DNA of 64,000 nucleotides from contig WMCF01000021.1 of assembly GCA_009792885.1 (NCBI GenBank), positions 991,876 through 1,055,875 on the forward strand, in the 5' to 3' direction. Each line of letters opens with the position of its first letter. Position 1 is the first letter of the stretch. The translations under genes and the position numbers were made by a program. The stretch comes from Eremophila alpestris peregrina. Lineage: Eukaryota; Chordata; Aves; Passeriformes; Alaudidae. The notes beneath the pieces were generated by a model that ran no database searches, was not told the DNA's origin, and worked only from the letters and a program-made list of their open reading frames with translations. Shown piece by piece: positions 1 to 11,465 of the stretch.

Positions 1-3000
1 AGCAGGGCTCCTCACCTGCCCCTGCAGCGGGGCCAGCTGCCTCTCACAGGGCCTTTGCACCTCTGACCTTTGCACCTTTGCAGGAGGGAGCCCACACAGC
101 CCGTGTCCAACCCAGGAGAGCTCTGCCCACAGCCAGCCCTGAGCCTTCCTCTGCTGGGCAGCTCACAGCTGCTTCACCCCTCTGGCCCTAAAGGGGAACC
201 CTCACTCACCTGGGCACCACATCACCCTGGGGAAGGGGAAACAACTTCATTTATTGGTATATCTGTGTCCTTTTGGACATCAGCACTTCGGTGCCCCACC
301 AAACCTTGGCTGTGCTGATGGGTTTGTAAGTTCTTCAGTTGGAATTAAAGAGAAAGGAAGGAAACCTTAAGGTTTTCTGCTGCAAACATAGGTGCAGATG
401 GTAATGTGAAACCATGAGAACATCTGGATTTAAAGATCCTTAGTCTGGAAAAACAGTCCTCACTGTTTTCCTCTCCTCTCTTCCACAGTACCTTTGGATG
501 GAATGAACTGAAAGGGTGCTTGGAGAGGGCCAAAAGGCAATGGGGTATCTGTGTACCTTTTTCCTGGGCACATCTCCCTGAGGGGCAGTGGTGTCTGCTG
601 GTGCCAGTCTGGGCTGCTCCTGAAAAGAAAGACCAGCTGCAACACAGACCAGAAATTTTGCAAGCATTTGCATTCCTGTATCAAAGTTATGATGCTGAGT
701 GAGATTGGAAACCTGAGTGAGAACTGAAAGGACCTGCTTGGCTATATTTACTTGGGGGAATGTTGGCTGACCCAGATTTAAAAAAAAACAAGTGGTGATA
801 CATGTGCAGCTGATATAAGTGTTCAAAATAAGTATTTGGAATAATTTTGCTGGTGTAGATTTCAGTTATTAATACTGCTGATTATTATCCAAGTGGATAT
901 TGTAGGAGTACACAAAGGGTAAAGAACATATTTTATGGAGATTTTTCTAAATAAACTTTGTGATGTTCAAAAGAGGTGAAATTTCCCTGAGACCAGACTT
1001 GCTTACAACACAGAAATTTAGCCCCCAGTTGCTAAGTTATAAATCTTTCTGCCAGATTGGGTAGAACATCACATTACCTTGAACTAAATTTGTAAAGAAT
1101 GACCATTGTCCTCACAGCTGTAAGAGAAAAATATAGAGCTTGTCCCAAACCATGGGTTTTAATGGGCTGTTCACATGAAACTAAAAAGTGAGGAGATAAA
1201 AACCAGCCAACACAAATTTATCCAAAGTGATTACCTCCACAGTGACAATTTGTTAAAGAATGACCTTACCAGAAAACTAAATTGATTACATTTTGCACAC
1301 TTTTAGTATTTTAACTACCTGGAAAAAAGTATCCACTTATGTTTATAGAACAACATTCCCAGTTAATTCCTTCCTTGGCACTATGGTTGCAAGTTATTTT
1401 CAATAACTCAATTTACAGACTAGCCTTATCGTGGACTAATGCAAATTAATGCTTTGAGTCATAAGTGTTTCCCTTGGAAACAGTAATTTCAAGTTAATGT
1501 CTCTTGATGTGAAATGGAGTGCAGTGTCACAAGCTCTCTCTCACCAACCTACAAATTAACTTCTGTTCCCTCTGTACCAGAAATATGGGTGGAATCCTGC
1601 TCTGCTTCCCATAAAAAGTTATATCAGTCCACATGTGAGCATGTGTCTGTGTGTGTGTTTGTACCAGGCCACTCTTCAATGCAGTGGCTGTCCTGTTCTA
1701 TCACTGCTGCACCAAAACTCTGGGAAAAGGCCATAAACAGCCATTGGAAATAAAACAAAGTTCTAAAATCTACAGCATGCTAATAAAATAATGACTCATG
1801 GAAGATAAATGTTGATCCCCAAACCAGCCCTGTTTGGGCAGGTGAGTTTGTACACAGAAACTGGTAAGAAAAGAATTGAACTAGCAACCATGAAAAGAGA
1901 ATAACAGAATTAAAGTAAGAAAGAAAACAAAGAAAACAGTGAGCAGAGGGGAAAAAAAGCAGTTTCTTCATTGTATTAATGACCTTTTTTTGTGACATAT
2001 TTTAAATGAATCTACAGTTGAAAAATTCTCCAATCCATCATGACTTTGTCTCCTGCATATATATCTGATTTTTTACTTTTAGTCCAATCTTTTTAACAGT
2101 GTGCAGAACTTCAGCTTTACTGTATTGCACAGAGGGAAATTTCAGCACTTCTCTCTGTCCTTCCAGCCCTCTGCACAAGTTGGACCAGGGGTGCTTTACT
2201 TCATAGTTGGGGAAGACTCAGATCAGGGTAAAGTCTGAACTAATAATGGTGAATTCAATCACCACAGAGTCAAAGTAGACAAATCCTCTTGGCTGGACTA
2301 CTGGTGCTGCCTGGCTCTTATATTATTGAAGGCAAACGTGGTCTAGACTGTTGGTTGTTTCTTCTTCTCGCAAAACCCCTTTTTTTTCTTCACCTTCTCA
2401 TTAGTCCTGAAGATTTTATTTGCAAACCTTTGATTTTATTGACACATATCTCCTGGAATTTATTTAAAAATAAATAATTAAACCCAAAACCCCCAAATGA
2501 TGATTCTTTTCCTTTGCATAGGACAACCAAGTTGTAAAAAAAGCAAGCTCTGTAAGCAGAAAAATTAGAAAAATCTGATCCTAAATTTTCTATCTTTGCA
2601 TTGTCCTGAACCTTTGTTGGGAGATACCCAGAGTGATGGGGAATTATGTGGTGCTGCCTCACAACACCAAACCTGCCCAGGCTGTGGTGCTTTAATGCAC
2701 AGAGGAAGGAATGCTGAAATTCACAGGTGGGATGTGCTCAGCAATAAGGGGAAAAAATCTAAATTGCATGAAGCTCTTGCTGCTGAGAGGAGCAGCTCTG
2801 CATCCTTGGAAATACCTTCCCTCATGTGAGTACCAGCAGCAGAATGGAAGTAGAAGTGCCCATCAGTAGCCAAAGGCAGATGTGGCACTTCAGAGGAAGG
2901 GGAATCCAGGGCAATAATCAGACCTGAGACAGAGAACAAGGCAGAACCCTGGAAAATGAAAGGGAAGGAAAAAGGAAGAAGATGTGAGACTGCAATCAAA

Positions 3001-4335
3001 GGAATAAAGAATGGAGGGCAGAGCATTCATAAACTGAGATGACCAAATAAGATGGTAAAAACTAGGGAGGAAAAGAAGCAGCTTGACTGATTTTTAGAAG
3101 CTAAGGTCGTGATGTCTGGAGGAGGAGGAAAGGAATCAAGACATTGTGGGGGGGAAGGAAATAAAGACAATCTGGGCTAATGTAGGTGGCAGAAACAAAG
3201 AAAACAAAGCATGTCTGAAGAAACAGCAGGAATGGAGAGTACAAATTCCTTTGGGAGGAGGCAGAAGTGAGAATAGCTGTGTGCTCTAGACAGAAAGGGA
3301 CTGCTTGGGAAACTACTGGCAAAACTCAACTTCCTATTTATTAATGCAGATTGTTTATTTTTTTTTCTTAAGGTTTGAAGCAAATTATGGGACTTAGAAT
3401 ACTGAACAAAGATGCAGGAAAAAAAAAGTCTTGTTTTGGTTGTGCAGGTAAGCTTTAGTTCTCAGAGTGCCTTGAAAGAGCACATACCAAATAAAATAGC
3501 AGAAAGTATAATAGCTTGTTTAGATCAAGGCCCAGAAGCAAATCAAATGAAAGGTTAATAAGATCAGAGTTCATAAATTAAGTTTTAAATTCTCTTTTTC
3601 TTAAAGAGAAAGATTTAGATGAAAGATCAAGCAATCTATTTTAATTGTAGAAATAATCAGACATATGGAAGATGAGAAGGGATAATATGTAATCAGTGAA
3701 AGGACCTGGTCCTCTTGACCAAGGAAACGCCTTTCCAAAGTCAAAGGCATTGCATATTCATTTTTCCTTTTTTTTCCTCAAATCATCCAACCTTAAATGG
3801 TTTTACCTCATCAAAAGAAGAAAACAAAAGTTTAAAAAAAATTTTATTTTTTCCTGTTTTTATATTCTGGCCTTAATGTTAAGATTTAGGTATGAGCAAA
3901 AATCCCAGAAAGACTATTGGGGAAGAGTCCATTTAGTACTTTGATTTAGAGACATGAAAACAACTAAAAATATTTTCTTTTTATTTCCAACATAAATAGT
4001 GTCATGCTTAGAAATATATTTGCAATCAAATTTATGAAGTGCACAGGTATCCCTTTAATCAGAAGCATCACTTCTATTTTTTGGAGGCTTTTTTCCCCCT
4101 TGTGTTTGGTTTCTTGAGAGTGTGCAAAAAAAGATTCTGCAAATTCAGCACTTAAGAGAATTGATAATCATTCAGTATTACATTTAAATAATAATGTTGC
4201 ATTATATTGCAACACCTTGCTTTTCTTAAAACTCATGGCAATTCCCTAGGGGCAGTCCCTCCTTAGAGAAAATAAGAGATTTCATCACCAAGAATCCCAA
4301 AAGAATTCTTGCACTTTGGAGTGTTGATTTTTGGT
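1..4335. other. non-coding unique sequence, no gene recognised
   Basis: The first 330 bases are GC-rich and cytosine-rich; the rest is AT-rich with short A and T runs. Reading frames of 60 to 128 codons occur on both strands and overlap one another, which is expected by chance in stop-poor GC-rich DNA. None shows a known domain. A short TG-rich stretch lies at about 1634-1662. I see no CR1 or other transposon end here. Confidence 0.6.
2880..3310 (+). repeat. purine-skewed low-complexity stretch
   Basis: Over roughly 430 bases the plus strand is clearly dominated by A and G, with clusters such as GGAGGAGGAGGAAAGG and GGGGGGGAAGGAAA. It is not a clean tandem repeat. Reading frames on the minus strand here are rich in Leu, Ser, Phe and Pro because of this skew and are not evidence of a protein. 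Confidence 0.5.
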
Positions 4336-4452
4336 AAAGAAAAAGAAAAAGAAAAAGAAAAAGAAAAAGAAAAAGAAAAAGAAAAAGAAAAAGAGAAAGA
4401 GAAAGAAAAAGAAAAAGAGAAAGAGAAAGAAAAAGAAAAAGAAAAAAAAAAG
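4336..4452 (+). repeat. (GAAAAA)n homopurine microsatellite with higher-order unit
   Basis: An uninterrupted run of A and G about 117 bases long. From 4339 there are seven GAAAAA units. Positions 4381-4440 then read as ten 6-base units in the order A A B B A A B B A A, where A is GAAAAA and B is GAGAAA. The tract ends in a run of A. The alternating Glu-Lys and Ser-Phe proteins predicted through it are repeat translations, not genes. The true length may differ from the assembly. Confidence 0.97.
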
Positions 4453-6201
4453 GACATTTTGCACACAAGAATATGGCTGCTGTTGTGTTAATTTAGACTC
4501 AGGTGGCAAAAATGTTTTTCTTTTCACTATTATCCTCTTGGATTTCTTTCTGAAGGAGTTGAAACAGAAGCCTGGGCACAATTTCTGTGTTTGGCTGGGA
4601 GAAGCAAAGTGGCTGCTGCTGGAGGAGCTGTGCTGGAGCAGCACAGGGCAGAGGGATCTGCTCCCTGGTCACCACCACCCTGTGCCAGGAGAAGGTGCCA
4701 TGGCCATGCCAGAAGCAGTCTGAAGGGGAATGCTGATGGGGAAAGTCACCTCCTTGCTCCTCAGTGGATGAAAGGGCTTGTCCCAGGGATTTGTTAGCAA
4801 AAGCACAGGTGACCAACGGGTCAGTGTCACTGTGCAGGGGGTGGCTCCAGCCCTGTAACCTGATATCACTCATCAGAGTCAGCAGGGACCAGCAGCTCTG
4901 GCAGATGCCATCAGTGGAAACTCTGTGTGCACTCTCAGCTCCTGTGGAAACACTTCTGAGCAGGAGAAGTTTAAGTCAAAGAATTTTCAAAAACATCTCC
5001 AATTGTCATAAACAGGAGATTCCCCAGAGAAATGTTAGTTCTACCAGGAGCAGTAAAATATCTTGAGAAAAAACAAAATCATAAATATGGGCAAACTTTA
5101 CTCGTAGAGGATTTGCAAGAGAAAGATCAAAAAATTTACAGTGGATGTCTTTTGTTGTTTTAAAATACTATCGTGTGTGTCATTAAAAAAAATGAACATT
5201 CCCTTATATATCTGTTATTTAGTTTTGAAATGAAAAATATCAAATAGTTAAACTTTATTATGTGTAAAATTGTTTTTAGATCATGATGTAAACGTTACAT
5301 ACAAGAAACCAAACTTGAAAAAGCAAGGAAAAGCAGCTTACTGCAGAAGGATCCAAGCCACCAAAGCCAAACAGATGTTTTTAGCTAATCTGATGGCAAG
5401 GGCCACGTGCCATCATCTGTAACTGAGCCCTTATGGAGGGAGGCCAAGATTACTTGGGGTTGTAAGTCCTGGTTCAGCTATTGAGAACCACGTGGAAAAC
5501 CTGGAAATGCTGTGTGAAAAATGCAGCTTCAGTTTCCATCTCAGGATTCCTGGTTGGAGCTGCTCAGGATCACAATCTGCTGGATGGGATGAGGTGGCTG
5601 AATCCTGTCAGCCTCCAGCCCTTGGCCCTCCCTCCCCACACTGCACAGCAGCAGGACACAGGCCAGGAAGCATTTGGGTGCAGCCACAGAGGAGCCCTGA
5701 TGTTCCCAGCTGTTCTGGCTCCTGCTCTGCTGCTGGCTGGGGAAGGCTCTGTGGTGTTCCCCCAGTGCTGCCACATCCCTGGCCTTGGGAAAATCCGCTG
5801 CTTTTTCAGGCAAACTTCAGCTCCCTGCAGGTTTCCAGAAGAGGTTTACAACCCACACTGCACCCAATATACACCAGGTGATGACCTTGGAAAGGGTTTT
5901 CTTTAAAATAATGGTCACTGTGCTTTACCTTAGTGAAAGTTGTGTAAAAATAGTGTATTTGCTTACTAAATTTCTTCATTCAAAATAAACCAACTCTTGG
6001 ACCTACAGCATTAAAAAAAACTAAACAACCTGTGACCAGTTCTGTATTCTTCTGGTCTGTTTTTCCTGCTGTAATACTTGGAAGTGTCTGGGGTGGGTAA
6101 CACTCATGCAGAAGTTATGTGCATATTGAACCCTTCATGTTTGTTATGGCATCATTAAGTCAAAGGAACATCTCACCATCTGAACAGGTCTCTCTGTAAA
6201 T
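4453..6201. other. non-coding, two GC-rich patches
   Basis: Two GC-rich patches (about 4560-4960 and 5480-5880) are rich in CTG, CAG and CCT words but poor in CpG, so they are not CpG islands. A 141-codon and a 129-codon frame run through the second patch in two different plus frames, with two minus-strand frames overlapping them. This multi-frame openness is a composition effect. Between and after the patches the sequence is AT-rich with no recognisable feature. Confidence 0.55.
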
Positions 6202-6294
6202 GGGGCTTTGAGCAACCTGCTCTAGAGGAAGGTGGAGTTGGAACCATGTGATCTTTCAAAACTCTTCCAACCCAAACCTGTCTGTGATTCTCGA
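6202..6294 (+). mobile_element. CR1 LINE fragment, 3' end
   Basis: The words GGCTTTGAGCAACCTG, then TCTAG, GGAGTTGGAACC, ATGATCTTT-like and CTTCCAACCCAAACC followed by CTGTGATTCT match, in order, the 3' end of chicken-repeat-1 elements as I know them. CR1 is a non-LTR retrotransposon common in birds and reptiles; most copies are 5'-truncated like this one. The copy is diverged and has lost the segment between the CTAG word and the GTTGGAAC word. No reverse transcriptase coding sequence remains. Confidence 0.85.
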
Positions 6295-6295
6295 G

Positions 6296-9200
6296 TTAGA
6301 CTCACTGAGATTTATCAGGACCTCAGATTCTTAGCTATAAAGGGAAAAAGTATTCCCTAATTGGGAATAAACTTTTAATAATAGATCTGTTGCTGTTCAG
6401 CAGTGTGAGAGGTGCCCCAAACTGCAAGGAACTTGGGCCACCTGCTCAGGCCCTAAGGTTGGCCTGCACTGAACCAAAATATTAAGTAATGTCTATCAAA
6501 GTCCATAACTGACTCATCTGCAAGGGCTTTTTTCTAATATCCTGTACTTCATTGGAGTTTAAAAAGTCAAGCTCTGTGTTCTTATTAGGTTAGAAGAGCT
6601 TAATTACTGTATAAGGAATTAAAATGGTGTTGAAGTTTTAGCTTTCTAAAGATTAATTAATACAATACATAATTAAACTTTAGGTGTATTTTTAAGGGAA
6701 GACATGCTTAGGTTACATGAATTCAACCTTCAGCACTGCCCTTGTGGGCCCATGAACAGAGGACAGCAAAGCTCTGTTGGAGAATGAGGGAAAGCAGTGG
6801 CTGGAGGAGAGCAGTGACCCTGTGCAGGGGAGAGACACCAGGCTCAGCTCCCAGCCATATCAAACTGAATTATGGGACGACTTTTCTTTGGATTTTAGTT
6901 CATCTATTGGCACTTTTTAGGTTGAAAAACTATCAGAGGCAGTCTGTGCAGTCTTACCTGTGCTCCTGAGTCCCTCAGCACTGCAGGTGACACTGCTGGT
7001 GGTGAGAAGCTTTGGGCTCCACTCACTGAGTGCTCTCACTGTAAAATCCACGCAGGAGCTGGGTGCTGCAGACTCTGCAATTCAATTTGGGCTGTCTGGG
7101 GGTCCAAGCAGTCAAAATGCCCCATTTGCACCCTCGTCTCCACACACTGGGAGGCCTGGGACATGAGAGTTCCACTCTGGGAGCTGGGCACAAACATGTT
7201 TTCTGCAGGGGACAGGTATCCATGGTCAGAAAGTGCTCAAAAGTGTTTGTTCAGCCAGACAAGACAGGCTCTCCAAATTGTCATTGTTCCACAGCATAAT
7301 GTTCAACTTTTAATGAAAACACATGGGTTAATGTTATTTAAAATTCATTTAGGATAAAGGCTGCATATGAAACAATGTCAAAAGGAACAAAAAATAAAAT
7401 CATCATAAACTCCAGCTTTCTCTCAAAAATATTGCACTGGATTTATTTAAGAAAGACCCAATATTTTCTGTTTGGAGGATTTTAATGAATAAATGTTATT
7501 CCTATTTATTATTTACTACTTTCAAAATTTAATGAATAGTCCTGCTGATAATTTCTTTATTTCTATATTTATAGAATTACAGAATTTCATACATACTGAA
7601 CTGTGTTATTATCTACACATGTTCTGCCTTTCTGTAAATACAGAAATTTGGTGTTTGCTAGTAGAACTATTCATTACAATTTGAAAGTGGATAAATAATG
7701 AATAGTAATGCCATTTCTTCATTAAAATTCTACAAAAGGGAAATACATACTCGTTATTCCTTTCATGAATTCGGCCCATTGAAGGTTCATAAATAATTGT
7801 GCTTCACAATTGTGTCTAATTAGCAGTGAACTTAATCCAGTGCATCCAAAAGCCTGAAGCAAAGGGAGGGTTTTTTTTGTTGTTGTTTTATTGCTCACTC
7901 TTAGTGGCGACTGCCTGATTTTTGAATGCACCTTTGCTGATAAGGCAAAATGATGCTTCTTCAAAGATCAGTGTTACACACACTTTTTGTTTTGCCCCAG
8001 ATTTCCTCTTTTAAGTACCGGGTTCATAAACATTGTCCCCGTTGAACTTGAGGTTAGCTCAACAGGAGATCAGCAATTAGCAATACAGTGGCTAATAAAT
8101 GGATCTCAAAAAATACTTCTCTACATCTAAGTCCTCCCAGAGTGCTTTTGTTCCCTAACACGGGGTTCCCTGCAGAGCTGTGCTTCTGCAGGAATCTCTT
8201 GCTATGAAAGAGTTATTCCTGGAGCGAGCTGGAGCAGCTGAAGCTGTGTGGAAACACCCTCAAGGAAGGGTTGGTTGTGCAAAAGGCACAAGGTTGGGTC
8301 TTCCCTGCCAGGGGGGACTGGGAGCATTTCAGCACTTGGGCAGAGTCACAGCTCTGCCTTTTCCTGTGCTGGCCTCAAAGTCAACATACAAAATAAACTG
8401 ATGGCATTGTTAGCAGGTATTTCCCACCGATGTGCCCTGAAGAACTGCAAGGGAATGATTTATTTTGAGCCGTCTCTTTTTAAACTATTTTACTGTGGAG
8501 CTAGACATGCTAAGTGTCCCATACTCTTCAGCTTTCACTATCTCCAGCTTCTGTGATGTTTATCACATGCCTGTAGAGCAGCTCACATTGAGATTCTTCA
8601 ACAGGCTTGATAAAAATCCTAAATATATTCGTTGTTTTCTTCTCCCCCAACTAGTCAGTCATCAGTTGTGCTGTTGCCTTTGTTCTTTGTACATTTTCAA
8701 AGGAGCTGAATCTCATACTCCAACAGATTTGATGTTATCTGAATCTTAAACCATCGCCAGCTATGAAACATCTAAGTCTGTTATGAATAGTCGTTTAAAC
8801 AACCAGTACTTCTTTATGAGACACCAGCAGGTTATTTGATTATATTACAATCACATGTCTTACAGTTGAACTTTACTGTTGCCAATGAAAAGCAGAGGAG
8901 AAGAAGGAGGAAAGGGAAATGAATCTTTGCTTTTCTTAGTTTCCTTTGAATCTCATATGAGTCACAGAGTGAGGGTACCAGACAATGCCTTTATTGAATT
9001 TCTGCCATCAAACCATTTAACACAAAACCTGATATACTTTTAACTGACTTGGTTTTAGAAAACAAAGACAGACTCCAACAAATTTCTTAAGTGAAAGCCC
9101 CTGATATCACAGTGTCAATAAAATAAACATCTCTTTTGTTTTTTCCTCCCAATTCTTTACAAAAACCAAAGGAAGATCTAATGACAAGTTCCTTGAGAGA

Positions 9201-9392
9201 ACAAATTTAACTAAAATAACACCATAGTCTGGTCTTAGAATTACCTCAGCTCCTCCCAAATATAGAAAATAGAAAAATAAATGCTGTTCTGTCATAATAT
9301 CTCAACCCTGAGAAATTCATATCCTCCAACAAACAAAACTATGAATTAAAATGATCTTTCAATACAACTACCAGAGAAAGTTATCTAGGGAG
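6296..9392. other. non-coding unique sequence
   Basis: Mixed AT-rich DNA with a moderately GC-rich part at about 6740-7230. The interval 7720-7960 keeps several CpG-containing words in AT-rich DNA and a small hairpin (AATTGTG, three bases, CACAATT) near 7794-7810, so it could be a conserved non-coding segment. No repeat family or exon is recognised. Confidence 0.5.
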
Positions 9393-9590
9393 GAGTCAGA
9401 GATTAGATGTATGGACTGGTTTTTGTTCCCAGTTCTGCCACCAGACATACAGAATGACACTGGACAAGTCAGGGATTTTTGAGGTACCTGCTCTCACATA
9501 ACAAAATCCATAGCCATGAGTTAAATCCTTATGACTTGTAAAATGCATCCAGAGAGTTAGGCACAGAGAATAATAAGTGAAAAGCTTTCT
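9393..9590 (+). mobile_element. MIR-like ancient SINE remnant
   Basis: The core AGTTCTGCCACCAGACAT, followed by a GACACTGGACAAGTCA word, resembles the MIR core that runs from 'GGCTCTGCCACTTACT' to 'GGGCAAGT'. Downstream, ATGAGTTAAAT, CTTGTAAAATGC, GAGAGTTAGGCACAGAG and AATAAGTG follow the order of the MIR 3' part. The middle section appears shortened or replaced. MIR is a tRNA-derived SINE from early amniotes, so strong divergence is expected. The identification is from memory of the consensus. Confidence 0.55.
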
Positions 9591-9627
9591 AATATAACAT
9601 AAATCTAAAAAATGTACTCACCCTTGG

Positions 9628-9682
9628 GCATAATAAAATGGGCATAATAGCATTCTCCTACCTCACTGAGTGCTCTCAGCAT
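9628..9682 (+). mobile_element. possible second MIR-like fragment
   Basis: The string TAAAATGGGCATAATAG, followed by a CTACCTCACTGAG word, resembles the MIR segment 'TAAAATGGGGATAATA...CTACCTCA'. It lies 40 bases after the fragment ending at 9590, which already contains the more distal part. It is therefore either a separate copy or a rearranged piece. Only about 50 bases support it. Confidence 0.35.
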
Positions 9683-9689
9683 ACATTTC

Positions 9690-11260
9690 CAAATGCATAG
9701 ATTCCTAAAGACTACAGAAATAGTTTTGGAGACTCTTCTATCCCATCACCCTGAGCAGACCCAGAACTGCCTGTCCCTGGCACAAGGTGTGTGGCTGGGG
9801 CACAGGCCACAGAAAGCACTGATAGTTTTTTTTCTTATTGTTTTTGCCTGGGATTTTTCATCTGTCCATAATATTGCAGGAGTCCAATTTTATGAACGAG
9901 TTGGGATGCAAAGGTTTGTGTTTCCCCATGCTTTCCCCTTGTTTCTCACTCTGCTGCTTTTTATAAGCCTGGGAATTATCTCCAGGACCTTGGAAACCAG
10001 AATTCAGCAACCCTGATTTGGTGTTTGTCTTTCTGTCAGGCCCCTGAGCAAAAAAATGTTGACTAAATGCTTGTCCATGTTTAAATTCTCAGAGCAAGAA
10101 GGTGTAACTCTGCCCTTACACATCCTTTGTGCCCACAGGCTCACAGAGCAAAGTGGTGAGAGACCTGCAGCAGTGATTTCCCATCTGAGCATGCTGTGAC
10201 CTGGATGCACAGGTAGGGATATTGTTACAATTTCTGCAACCTAGGTGCAGAGGTTTGGAAATATGCCCCCACTGACCAGTCATTAGTGCAACTGAAATGA
10301 GGACAGCATCATGTAAGAGGCTTTCTGAAAGCCTTGAAATTTACTCAGCATATTCTAAATGGCTTTAATCCTACAGTAGTTTTAATATAACCCTTTAAAC
10401 ATGAGGGAACACAAAGGGAAGGTTAATTGGAATGGCTAATTAAACATAGTGAAGTTAAAGAACTGGAACACTGGGATTTTGTTTTGATATTTAGCAACAT
10501 CTCATAACCCTAAAGACATTGATTTAGCCTAAGGTCTGGTATCTTTATAAATTGCAACATAGCCTGGAGACCCAAAAGAGAGACAAAAGGGTTGAGTGCT
10601 TGTAACAACAGATTCCCAAAGGAGTCCTAATAACAATTATAACCAACATGATTATTTGCATTATTTAAAAAATAAATCCATCTCTCAGGTTTTAGTCATT
10701 TTGTACTGATCAACTAGGAGATGAAAACAGTGAGTGAAAATCTGCAACAGAAGCACACCCAGCCCCAGGAGCTGGAGGACAGGAATTCATATCTCACGAC
10801 TGTCTCTTGTGGATCTGCAGCCACAATATACATTTTCCCTGGATAATCCTGGAGCAATTTAAAAAGTTTCCCAAATATGTCAATGAAAGATGACAAAATA
10901 GTGCTTTTCTATGCTTTTATAGTCCTCTGCACCAGAATAACTAGAATAACTTATAGCTAAGAAAACAATTAAAAATAGCCAAGTGTAGCTGGCCGAAGGA
11001 AATCCAAAAGAGGTGATTTGATGTTCAAACCTGCTCCTCAGCACAGAAATGCACCTGTTCCTTGTGCTCTGCTGTGCCAGAGGCAAACCCCGTGGAGCAG
11101 AAACTCACAAACAGCACTGAAATGAGAAAGCACAGAACAACACCAGATCCTAAGATCCTAAATCTTATGTTTTTTTCTGGTTTTGGGACCGGGGTCTCCT
11201 CTGCACACTGCATGGCAGAGGAACATGTCCAGGTGTGACAGAAACCTGCATGGCTGATAT
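9690..11260. other. non-coding unique sequence
   Basis: No gene or transposon recognised. The AT-rich interval 10380-10600 contains TTAATTGG and CTAATTAAAC homeodomain-like words close together and might be conserved. The reading frames of about 60 to 107 codons here have no recognisable domain. Confidence 0.45.
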
Positions 11261-11265
11261 CAGAG

Positions 11266-11465
11266 ACTCATGGAATATTGAGGGATGGAAAGGACCTCAA
11301 GGATCGTTGGGTCCTAACCCTGCCCTGCCATGGGCAGGGACACCTCCCACCAGACCAGGCTGTCAAGGCCTCATCCAACCTGGCCTTGAGCACTGCCAGG
11401 CTTGGAGCATCCACAGCCTCCTGGGCAAGCTGGCAATATCTCACATTATTAAACTGGAAGAACAA
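11266..11465 (-). mobile_element. CR1 LINE fragment, 3' end, minus strand
   Basis: The plus strand reads as the reverse complement of a CR1 tail: TCATGGAATATTG, GATGGAAAGGACCTCAAGGA, the GGGCAGGGACACCTCCCACC block, GACCAGGCTG, CATCCAACCTGGCCTTGAGC and CATCCACAGCCTCCTGGGCA. This is the usual order of the CR1 3' untranslated region, about 200 bases, 5'-truncated at the right-hand side. It is better preserved than the copy at 6.2 kb, so it is probably younger. The 141-codon minus-strand frame across it is CR1 tail plus flank, not a gene. Confidence 0.93.

Noticed and set aside
4226..4723. Reading frames rich in Lys-Glu, Ser-Phe or poly-Phe around the microsatellite
   Set aside because: They are translations of the (GAAAAA)n repeat in different frames.
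5481..5906. 141-codon plus-strand frame as a coding exon
   Set aside because: Overlapping long frames in another plus phase and on the minus strand show that openness is due to GC-rich, stop-poor composition. No domain is present.
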